DNA of 18,396 nt from CAYGZL01 sp964354345. Its GTDB lineage: Bacteria; Chloroflexota; Anaerolineae; Anaerolineales; UBA4823. The position numbers and the translations under genes are program-made. Shown here one piece after another: positions 7,807-15,380 of this stretch. Under the pieces are notes generated by a model. The model saw only the letters and a list, made by a program, of their open reading frames with translations. It was not told where the DNA came from and ran no database searches. Each line of letters opens with the position of its first letter. The first letter of the stretch is position 1. The stretch is taken from the NCBI GenBank assembly GCA_964354345.1, contig CAYGZL010000117.1, positions 1 to 18,396 of the forward strand. The letters are read 5' to 3'.

Positions 7807-9156
7807 ATGTACTTGCCTCATACTGACCAGGATCGGGAGGCGATGTTAGCGACTGTTGGGGTTAACAACCTGGAAGATCTCTTCAAGGATGTGCCTGCCC
7901 GATTTCGTTTTCCAGAATTAAACCTACCTCCCGCTTTGACCGAAATGGAAGTAGTCACAGAATTACAGGATATAGCCCACGCCAACCTGACGACACGCGA
8001 ACTGACTTGCTTTTTAGGCGCTGGAGCTTATCACCATTACATTCCATCGGCGGTTGATTCAATCTTGCGTCGGAGTGAGTTTTATACCGCCTATACTCCT
8101 TACCAGCCGGAAATTTCTCAGGGAACTTTACAAGCGATATACGATTATCAAAGTTTAATCGCTGCCTTAACCGGCATGGAGGTCAGTAATGCCTCCCACT
8201 ACGATGGCGCCACAGCCGCAGCGGAGGCAGTCACTCTGGCGCTTGCCCACTTCCGTGGCAAGCGGAACAAAGTGATCCTCTCCCCCACGCTACATCCCCA
8301 TTATCGGGCTACTATACGTACATATAACCAGGGGACATCTGTACAAATCGTTGGCGATGCACCCGAAATGGATCTCAGGGCTGGACCGGCCGCACTGCTG
8401 CCTTATCTGGATAACCAAACGGCGTTAGTCATCGTCCAATATCCTGATTTCTTCGGTCGGATTTATGACTTTACAAAACTGGCAGAGGCAGTCCATACTG
8501 CCGGGGCATTGTTAGCAATATCAGTTAATCCCTTAGCGCTGGGACTGTTAACTCCGCCCGGTCAATTCGGGGCTGACATTGTCACAGGCGAAGGCCAACC
8601 TTTGGGTTTACCACTTTCCTTCGGTGGCCCTTACCTGGGGATTTTTGCCACGCGAATGGAATTTGTTCGAAAAATGGCCGGTCGTCTGGTAGGTGAAACA
8701 GTGGATAATCGCGGCCAACGGGCGTATGTCTTGACCCTGACTGCCCGTGAACAGCATATTCGTCGTGAGAAAGCAACGTCGAATATCTGTACCAATCAAG
8801 GATTGATGGCCTTAGCTTCAGCCGTCTATCTCAGCCTCCTTGGTAAACATGGTCTGCGTCAGGTGGCAGAGCTTTGCTATCATAAAGCCCATTATGCAGC
8901 CAACAGCATCGCAACCCTGACCGATTATCAGGTCTGGTTGGATACACCTTTCTTTCACGAATTTATCGTTCACTGCCCACGACCTGTTGAGCAGATTAAT
9001 GAACACCTGCTCGAACACGGCATCTTAGGCGGATATGACTTGGGGCAGGATTATCCCTCACTGGAAAACCATATGCTACTCGCAGTAACCGAAATGAACA
9101 CCCAGGATGAAATCGAATTGCTGGTTGATATCCTGGCGGAGGTGTCGCATGACTGA
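7807..9156 (+). CDS. gcvPA: Glycine dehydrogenase (decarboxylating) subunit 1
   Basis: Alpha-type half of the two-subunit P protein. With GcvPB it decarboxylates glycine with PLP and loads the aminomethyl group on lipoyl-GcvH. The 449 residues match the usual length. Diagnostic stretches are FLGAGAYHHYIPSAVD, YTPYQPEISQGTLQ, NASHYDGATAAAEA, GEGQPLGLPLSFGGPYLG, and REQHIRREKATSNICTNQ. This subunit has the aminotransferase fold but the PLP lysine is on GcvPB. Start ATG 7807 follows a strong AAGGAGG (7794-7800) with a 6-base spacer. Its end overlaps gcvPB by 8 bases, which suggests translational coupling and equal subunit supply. Confidence 0.97.
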   Translation: MYLPHTDQDREAMLATVGVNNLEDLFKDVPARFRFPELNLPPALTEMEVVTELQDIAHANLTTRELTCFLGAGAYHHYIPSAVDSILRRSEFYTAYTPYQPEISQGTLQAIYDYQSLIAALTGMEVSNASHYDGATAAAEAVTLALAHFRGKRNKVILSPTLHPHYRATIRTYNQGTSVQIVGDAPEMDLRAGPAALLPYLDNQTALVIVQYPDFFGRIYDFTKLAEAVHTAGALLAISVNPLALGLLTPPGQFGADIVTGEGQPLGLPLSFGGPYLGIFATRMEFVRKMAGRLVGETVDNRGQRAYVLTLTAREQHIRREKATSNICTNQGLMALASAVYLSLLGKHGLRQVAELCYHKAHYAANSIATLTDYQVWLDTPFFHEFIVHCPRPVEQINEHLLEHGILGGYDLGQDYPSLENHMLLAVTEMNTQDEIELLVDILAEVSHD

Positions 9157-10636
9157 ACCTTTGCTTTGTGATTTATCTGTCGCCGGACGCCAGGCTGTGC
9201 GCTTTCCGAAACCCGACGTACCACTGGCTCCCCTCCCGGAGGGTCTGACCCGTGAAGCCTTGCCCTTGCCAGAGCTTGCAGAGGTGGATGTCGTCCGTCA
9301 TTTTACGCGCCTTTCACAGCTAAATTATTGTATTGATGTCGGTATATACCCGTTGGGTTCGTGCACTATGAAGTACAACCCCAAGGTGAACGAAGAAACA
9401 GCCCGGTTGCCAGGTTTTATTTTTACTCACCCGTTACAGCCGGTCGATACGGTGCAGGGTAACCTGTTACTCATGTTCGAATTACAGGAATGGTTGAAGG
9501 AAATTGGCGGTTTTTCTGGAATTTCTCTGCAGCCGGCTGCTGGCGCTCAAGGTGAGTTGACTGGCATCTTGATCATGCGTGCCTATCACCAATCCAGGGG
9601 GGACATCAAGCGAACCAAGATCCTCATTCCAGACTCTGCTCATGGCACAAATCCCGCCACCTCTGCCATGAGTGGGATGCGGGTGGTACAACTTCCGTCC
9701 GACGCACGGGGGAATGTCTCTCTGGAAGCCTTACGTGCTGAATGTGATGACACCCTGGCCGGGTTGATGCTTACCAACCCAAACACACTTGGTTTATTTG
9801 ATGAAAATGTGGAAGAAGTCACACGCCTGGTTCACGTCGCGGGTGGTTTAGTCTACGGTGATGGCGCAAACATGAATGCCTTACTTGGCATTGTCCGACC
9901 TGGTGACCTGGGTATTGATGTGATGCATTTCAACCTTCATAAAACCTTCGCTACTCCGCATGGCGGTGGTGGGCCGGGTTCCGGTCCGGTAGGAGTGGCG
10001 ACTCACCTGGTAGACTTTTTACCTGCGCCAATTATCGGAGTTATCGAACCTGGCGATACTGATGAACCACCCCTATATGGCTTTGTCATACCAACAAAAA
10101 CCATTGGTCGTGTTAAGGCTTTTCACGGTCATTATGCGATGATCGTGCGCGCGTATACTTATATCCGCATGTACGGCCCTCAGGGTTTACGCCAGGTTTC
10201 CGAGTACGCCGTCCTTAACGCGAATTATTTAGTTGCCAGGCTGAAAGGCGCCTATCATCTGCCCTATGACCGCATCTGCATGCATGAATTTGTTCTCGAA
10301 GGTCAATGGCCGGATGCACCGGATATTCATGCTCTGGATATCGCTAAACGGATGATGGACTACAAGTTACATCCACCGACCAACTATTTCCCTCTGATCG
10401 TCCACGAAGCGCTAATGATCGAGCCAACCGAGACAGAAAGCTTACAAACTCTCGATGCATTTGCCGACATCCTACTAATAATCGCCAAGGAAGCCCATGA
10501 GCAACCTGATCTGCTCAAATCGGCGCCGCACATCACTCCGGTTGGTCGGTTGGATGAAGTGAAAGCAGCTAAAGATTTAGTGTTATGCTGTGGTGTTGAG
10601 TCAAAGGAAACCGAAGAACCACTTCACATCAATTAA
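9149..10636 (+). CDS. gcvPB: Glycine dehydrogenase (decarboxylating) subunit 2
   Basis: Catalytic PLP-bearing half of the two-subunit glycine decarboxylase. Length is 495 residues, normal for the family. The PLP-binding lysine is Lys265 in FNLHKTFATPHGGGGPG. Other conserved parts are IYPLGSCTMKYNPK, LQPAAGAQGELTG, DSAHGTNPATSAM and NPNTLGLFDENV. Start ATG 9149 overlaps the end of gcvPA, with GGAGG (9138-9142) 6 bases ahead. An upstream ATG (9107) would add 14 unrelated residues and is rejected. This is the last gene of the operon. gcvT does not follow, and the next gene has a different function after 165 bases. Confidence 0.97.
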   Translation: MTEPLLCDLSVAGRQAVRFPKPDVPLAPLPEGLTREALPLPELAEVDVVRHFTRLSQLNYCIDVGIYPLGSCTMKYNPKVNEETARLPGFIFTHPLQPVDTVQGNLLLMFELQEWLKEIGGFSGISLQPAAGAQGELTGILIMRAYHQSRGDIKRTKILIPDSAHGTNPATSAMSGMRVVQLPSDARGNVSLEALRAECDDTLAGLMLTNPNTLGLFDENVEEVTRLVHVAGGLVYGDGANMNALLGIVRPGDLGIDVMHFNLHKTFATPHGGGGPGSGPVGVATHLVDFLPAPIIGVIEPGDTDEPPLYGFVIPTKTIGRVKAFHGHYAMIVRAYTYIRMYGPQGLRQVSEYAVLNANYLVARLKGAYHLPYDRICMHEFVLEGQWPDAPDIHALDIAKRMMDYKLHPPTNYFPLIVHEALMIEPTETESLQTLDAFADILLIIAKEAHEQPDLLKSAPHITPVGRLDEVKAAKDLVLCCGVESKETEEPLHIN

Positions 10637-10760
10637 CACATCCGGATAGCCAGTCATATCCAATTGGCCTGGTCCAGTTAATAAGGAATCTCGATTCATA
10701 CAGTGATTGGTTTCCCCAGCCACGTCATGCAGGAATCCAGTCACCGTATTTATTCATTAG

Positions 10761-10769
10761 TGTTAAAAT
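10761..10769 (+). promoter_or_regulatory. Possible extended -10 promoter for the kinase/Tal-Pgi operon
   Basis: The 165-base gap after gcvPB holds TG-T-TAAAAT (10761-10769), an extended -10 pattern about 33 bases before the kinase ATG. The matching -35 region is poor, so this is only a candidate. The rest of the gap has small inverted repeats (for instance AATTGG...CCAGTT near 10661-10679) but no convincing terminator with a U-tract. Confidence 0.33.
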
Positions 10770-10801
10770 ACATTCCGCAGAATAATTCGTCAGGTTATTG
10801 A

Positions 10802-12541
10802 ATGATAAGAGACGCTGATAATTCGATTCAGGTTGTTTACCCGCGATTAACAGTTGAGATTCACCTTCCGGACGGTCGTGTAATCAGGGGACCGCGTAAC
10901 GCGCCATTAGGGGCTTTCTTAAAAATCCTTGAGGATATGGGCACGCCTTCAGTAATGGGTGGGATTGTCAATGGGGAGTTGCGTGAGTTGACATTTCCAA
11001 TAAAACTTGATGCAGTCGTTCAGCCCGTTACCATGGCGGACACGGATGGTACACGGATATACCGGCGCTCTTTGATTTTCCTTTTGGAAGTAGCCTTCTG
11101 CGACCTGTTCCCCGACGCGATCTTATATGTTGATCACTCTGTAGCGTTCGGCGGTTATTATTGTGAGGTTACAAACCGAGCGCCACTAACAATCGATGAA
11201 CTTAAGCAGATTGAAGAGCACATGCGGGAATTGGTCGCAGCAGACCTGCCTTTTGAACGGCAAATTGTTCCTCTGGATCAGGCGATCACTTATTTCGAGG
11301 CTCAGGGTGAAGACGATAAGGTTCAACTGCTCCAACATCGCACCAAAAACTATCTAACGCTTTATCAGTTGGCTGGACGAAGAGATTATCATCACGGTTA
11401 CATGGTGCCGTCCACGGGTTACTTACGCTGGTTTGTTCTAACACCGACGGGCGATGGTTTCACCCTGCGCTTCCCCCGCCGTCACTCACCCACCCGAATT
11501 GAGCCATTACCCGAATATCCCAAGCTGCTGACCACCTTCCGCCAGTATGGAAATTGGTTAGAGCGCCTGGGAATTTCTAGCGTGGGCGCCTTGAACGATG
11601 CAATCGAAGCGAAAAGGATCAATGAGGTTATTCTCGTTTCTGAAGCGTTACACGAACAACGCGTCTCAGAAATTGCCGCTCACATAGCTGAACATCGTGA
11701 CGACATCCGCATCGTGCTGATTGCCGGTCCATCCTCATCGGGCAAAACCACCTTTTCAAAACGCCTGGCGGTCCAGCTCCTGGCCTCAGGAGTTGTCCCC
11801 TTCCCGCTAGAGATGGATAATTATTTCGTCGATCGAGAGCAGACACCGGTAGACGGGAATGGCAAGCCGGATTATGAATCCATCAATACCTTAAATCGTT
11901 CACGACTTTCTGAAGACCTGCGCCGTCTTATCGCAGGTGAAACAGTCCAATTACCTTGCTTCGACTTTGTCGCCGGAAAGAGTTTCCCAGGGAATATGGT
12001 TATCCTTCATCCTGGTCAAATCCTGATCCTTGAAGGGATTCATGGCCTGAATCCGACGTTATTCACGGAAATCCCCACTACACAGACTTTCCGGATTTAT
12101 GTCTCTGCCCTGACTCAACTAAACCTGGACCGTCACAATCGCGTCTCTACTACCGACACCCGTCTCATCCGGCGAATTGTGCGCGATGCCGGACAGCGTG
12201 GCTATACGGCCCAACAAACGATTGAACGATGGGAATCCGTCCGTAGTGGGGAAAAACGATATATTTTCCCCTACCAGGAAAATGCTGATGTAATGTTCAA
12301 CTCCGCCCTGGCCTATGAACTCGGGGCTCTGAAGCCATTAGTTGAGCCCTTGCTCCGCCAGGTGCCTTATGGCACACAAGAATATGTCGAAGCGAAACGC
12401 TTACTCGCTTTCTTGGAATGGTTTTTACCCATAGAAACTAACCTGATTCCCGATAACTCAATCCTGAGGGAGTTCATAGGCGACTCAATTCTCAAGAATT
12501 TCACTCTATGGCATAACCACGATGGTCTAAACAGTAAATAA
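10802..12541 (+). CDS. Nucleoside (uridine-like) kinase with N-terminal TGS and ThrRS-like domains
   Basis: Predicted ATP-dependent nucleoside kinase, 579 residues. Residues about 15-78 look like a TGS domain (LTVEIHLPDGRVIRG...). Residues about 95-215 resemble the second additional domain of threonyl-tRNA synthetase (VDHSVAFGGYYCEV, RTKNYLTLYQLAG). The C-terminal half is a P-loop kinase of the uridine kinase/phosphoribulokinase group. Its Walker A is GPSSSGKTT (309-317, Lys315), with MDNYFVDREQTPVDGNGKPDY as the substrate-side loop, ILILEGIHGLNP, and an RLIRRIVRDAGQRGY lid-like segment. The arrangement matches a known but little-studied family found, for example, in Thermotoga and Clostridia; the substrate is unproven. 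Start is ATG 10802 with a weak AGG 7 bases upstream. It lies 11 bases before the Tal-Pgi gene, so the two are probably co-transcribed. Confidence 0.88.
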   Translation: MIRDADNSIQVVYPRLTVEIHLPDGRVIRGPRNAPLGAFLKILEDMGTPSVMGGIVNGELRELTFPIKLDAVVQPVTMADTDGTRIYRRSLIFLLEVAFCDLFPDAILYVDHSVAFGGYYCEVTNRAPLTIDELKQIEEHMRELVAADLPFERQIVPLDQAITYFEAQGEDDKVQLLQHRTKNYLTLYQLAGRRDYHHGYMVPSTGYLRWFVLTPTGDGFTLRFPRRHSPTRIEPLPEYPKLLTTFRQYGNWLERLGISSVGALNDAIEAKRINEVILVSEALHEQRVSEIAAHIAEHRDDIRIVLIAGPSSSGKTTFSKRLAVQLLASGVVPFPLEMDNYFVDREQTPVDGNGKPDYESINTLNRSRLSEDLRRLIAGETVQLPCFDFVAGKSFPGNMVILHPGQILILEGIHGLNPTLFTEIPTTQTFRIYVSALTQLNLDRHNRVSTTDTRLIRRIVRDAGQRGYTAQQTIERWESVRSGEKRYIFPYQENADVMFNSALAYELGALKPLVEPLLRQVPYGTQEYVEAKRLLAFLEWFLPIETNLIPDNSILREFIGDSILKNFTLWHNHDGLNSK

Positions 12542-12552
12542 CAGGATGTCTG

Positions 12553-15357
12553 ATGACTAAACTACACGAACTCGCCAACCTCGGTCAATCGATCTGGCTA
12601 GATTATATTCGCCGTTCTTTTATCGAAAGCGGAGACCTTAGTAATTATATAAATCTTGGATTACTGGGTATGACCTCAAATCCGACCATTTTCGATAAAG
12701 CCATTTCTGGAAGCACTGACTATGACGCAGATATCGAGCAGATGGCGATCGCGGGTCGCACAGTAGCCGAAATTTATACTGCGCTGACGCTCAGTGACAT
12801 ACAGAGCGCGGCTGATCAATTCCGTCCAGTTTATGATCGCACGAACGGTGGAGATGGTTATATCAGCCTGGAGGTTGATCCCCGTCTTGCCAACGATACG
12901 CAGACGACAATCAGTGAAGCTCGCCGTCTTTGGGCTTTGGTTAATCGCCCGAATCTAATGATCAAGATTCCAGCGACGCACGAGGGGTTGCCAGCGATCA
13001 CGCAAGTACTTGCAGATGGAATCAATGTCAATGTCACCTTGATTTTCTCTCTGTCTCGTTATGATGAGGTGATGGAGGCTTATCTGCGTGGCCTGGAGCA
13101 ACGTCTGGAAGCTGGCTATCCGATTGATCACCTGGCTTCAGTCGCATCGTTCTTCATTTCGCGCGTCGATAATAAAGTCGATCGTCTCCTGATGGAGCGA
13201 TGCACTCCCGGAAATCCCCAGGCTGCTCAGGCACAGGCTCTATTGGGCAAAGCTGCGGTGGCCAATGCGAAAATGGCTTATCAGAACTTTAAGACCGTTT
13301 TTAACAGCTCTCGCTTTACACGCCTGCAAACCAATGGCGCGCGTGTACAACGTCCTTTATGGGCGTCAACCAGCACCAAAAATCCTCTGTATTCGGATAT
13401 TCTCTATGTTCAGGAATTGATCGGTCTACATACTATCAATACCACTCCTCAGGAAACCTTAGAAGCTTTCGTGGGTCATGGCGAGCCACGCCTGACCATT
13501 GAAGAGCACATTGACCAGGCGCGGGTTGATTTGAATTCTCTTGCCCAACTAGGTATATCGATGGATCAGGTCACCCAGGAACTAGAAATCGAGGGAGTTT
13601 CTGCCTTCATAAAATCATTCAACGCGCTCCTGTCTTCCCTGGCGCAAAAGCGCACAGATTTATTAGCCAAGCAACCCCGTCTGGAGTCATGCATGGGTCT
13701 CTTAGAATCGACTGTATTAGCGACCATGCATACGCTGGAATCACAGCGCGTTTTACCGCGTATATGGGAAAGCGATTACACGGTATGGAAACCATTACCG
13801 ACTGAAATTACGAATCGGTTAGGTTGGTTACGGACGCATGAAGAAATGCTTGCCCATCTGCCGGAAATTCAAGAGTTTGTAGATACCATTCAAAATGACG
13901 GCTACACGCAAGCTGTTCTGCTCGGGATGGGTGGTTCAAGCCTCGCGCCTGAGCTATTCAGCCTGGTATTTTCTCCCCTATCTCAATCCAAAGTTTTGGT
14001 GTTGGAAATTCAGGATAGCACAGATCCGGGTGCTGTTTTGAGCCTCGTCAATCGTTTAGATTTAGCTCACACCCTCTTTATTGTCTCAACTAAGTCTGGC
14101 TCAACTGAAGAAACGCTTTCCTTTTTTAAGTTCTTCTATAACCGGCTGGTCGATTTATTCGGACCAACCGAGTCCGGACGACATTTTATCGCGATAACTG
14201 ACCCGGGGAGCGCTCTGGCTGCTATAGCCCAAGCATACGCCTTTCGTCATACTTTCCTCGCCAACCCAAATATCGGCGGTCGCTTTTCAGCGCTGTCACA
14301 TTTTGGCGTGGTTCCTGCAGCTTTGTGTGGCGTCGACCTGCCTCGCTTACTTGACAGCGCGCAGCGGATGGCAGTTGCCTGCGGACCGCTTAATCCGCTC
14401 TCAACCAATCCTGCCCTGCGCTTAGGCGCCATCCTCGGCGAATTAGCCCGTATCGGACGGGACAAAGTAGCTTTCCTGATTTCACCGGCCATCGCCAGTT
14501 TCGGCGATTGGGTGGAACAATTAATCGCTGAAAGCACAGGAAAGGAAGGATGTGGTATCCTGCCCGTCATCAACGAACCACCCATAACTCCTCACCAATA
14601 TGGCGCCGACCGCTTATTTATCCGAGTCGGTTTGCGAGGCGAATCAACCAGCCTGGAACGTCTGCGTGAACTGGAGGCTGTCGGGCAGCCCGTCATTAAT
14701 ATCGAGCTAGAGAACGCCTATGAGTTGGGAGGCCAGTTCCTGCTATGGGGTTTGGCGGTGGCTATCGCAAGTGCCCGGTTAGGCATCAATCCCTTTGACC
14801 AACCCAATGTCGAATCAGCAAAAAAAGCTGCCCGCGCCATGGTTGCTGCTTATCGCAAATCCGGACTGCTCAGCCAGGAATCCCCGATCCTGCAGGATGG
14901 TATGCTTGATGTTTATGGTGCTGGAACAGCCGCTTCTGCACGTCAGGCTTTGGTGAATTTTCTATCTCAAGCAAGACCAGGCGACTATATTGCTCTCCAG
15001 GCATTCTTGCAACCCACACCCGAAAACACGACTGCGTTAATGGATCTACGAAAGTCCATTCTTATGCGTACACGACTTGCCACAACCCTGGGTTATGGTC
15101 CTCGCTTCCTGCACTCGACCGGTCAGTTGCACAAAGGCGATAGTGGACATGGATTATTCATTCAATTCACCTATACTCCATCCCATGATGTGCAAATTCC
15201 TCTCGAGGCGGGTTTGGCTGACTCAGCCATCACCTTTGGCGTATTGGAACTGGCCCAGGCTTTGGGTGATCGTCAGGCGTTGCTAGGAGAGAGGCGCCGC
15301 GTTCTGCGTATCCACTTTAAAGCTGATCCTGCTTCCGGGTTGAGAACTTTAGTTTAA
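12553..15357 (+). CDS. tal-pgi: Bifunctional transaldolase / glucose-6-phosphate isomerase
   Basis: One 934-residue polypeptide joining two central-carbon enzymes. Residues about 1-370 are transaldolase: GMTSNPTIFDKAI at 40-51, SLEVDPRLAND, and the Schiff-base Lys138 in NLMIKIPAT. It exchanges sedoheptulose-7-P + glyceraldehyde-3-P with erythrose-4-P + fructose-6-P. Residues about 385-934 are phosphoglucose isomerase: GMGGSSLAPE, STKSGSTEET (about 512-521), GGRFSALSHFG, STGKEGCGI near 658-668 and HSTGQLHKGDSGHG with Lys861. It converts fructose-6-P to glucose-6-P. The isomerase half thus uses the transaldolase product. The fusion is known from some bacteria, including Chloroflexota. Start ATG 12553 has AGGA (12543-12546) 6 bases upstream and follows the kinase stop by 11 bases. 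It converges on the C25 protease gene 23 bases away, with no evident terminator. Confidence 0.95.
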   Translation: MTKLHELANLGQSIWLDYIRRSFIESGDLSNYINLGLLGMTSNPTIFDKAISGSTDYDADIEQMAIAGRTVAEIYTALTLSDIQSAADQFRPVYDRTNGGDGYISLEVDPRLANDTQTTISEARRLWALVNRPNLMIKIPATHEGLPAITQVLADGINVNVTLIFSLSRYDEVMEAYLRGLEQRLEAGYPIDHLASVASFFISRVDNKVDRLLMERCTPGNPQAAQAQALLGKAAVANAKMAYQNFKTVFNSSRFTRLQTNGARVQRPLWASTSTKNPLYSDILYVQELIGLHTINTTPQETLEAFVGHGEPRLTIEEHIDQARVDLNSLAQLGISMDQVTQELEIEGVSAFIKSFNALLSSLAQKRTDLLAKQPRLESCMGLLESTVLATMHTLESQRVLPRIWESDYTVWKPLPTEITNRLGWLRTHEEMLAHLPEIQEFVDTIQNDGYTQAVLLGMGGSSLAPELFSLVFSPLSQSKVLVLEIQDSTDPGAVLSLVNRLDLAHTLFIVSTKSGSTEETLSFFKFFYNRLVDLFGPTESGRHFIAITDPGSALAAIAQAYAFRHTFLANPNIGGRFSALSHFGVVPAALCGVDLPRLLDSAQRMAVACGPLNPLSTNPALRLGAILGELARIGRDKVAFLISPAIASFGDWVEQLIAESTGKEGCGILPVINEPPITPHQYGADRLFIRVGLRGESTSLERLRELEAVGQPVINIELENAYELGGQFLLWGLAVAIASARLGINPFDQPNVESAKKAARAMVAAYRKSGLLSQESPILQDGMLDVYGAGTAASARQALVNFLSQARPGDYIALQAFLQPTPENTTALMDLRKSILMRTRLATTLGYGPRFLHSTGQLHKGDSGHGLFIQFTYTPSHDVQIPLEAGLADSAITFGVLELAQALGDRQALLGERRRVLRIHFKADPASGLRTLV

Positions 15358-15380
15358 GGAATTAACCGGTAATAATCCGA

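Noticed and set aside
14247..14585. 112-codon minus-strand frame inside tal-pgi
   Set aside because: Antisense shadow of the conserved isomerase domain.
15358..15380. Possible terminator between tal-pgi and the C25 protease gene
   Set aside because: Only a short ACCGGT palindrome is present, with no adequate stem or U-run.
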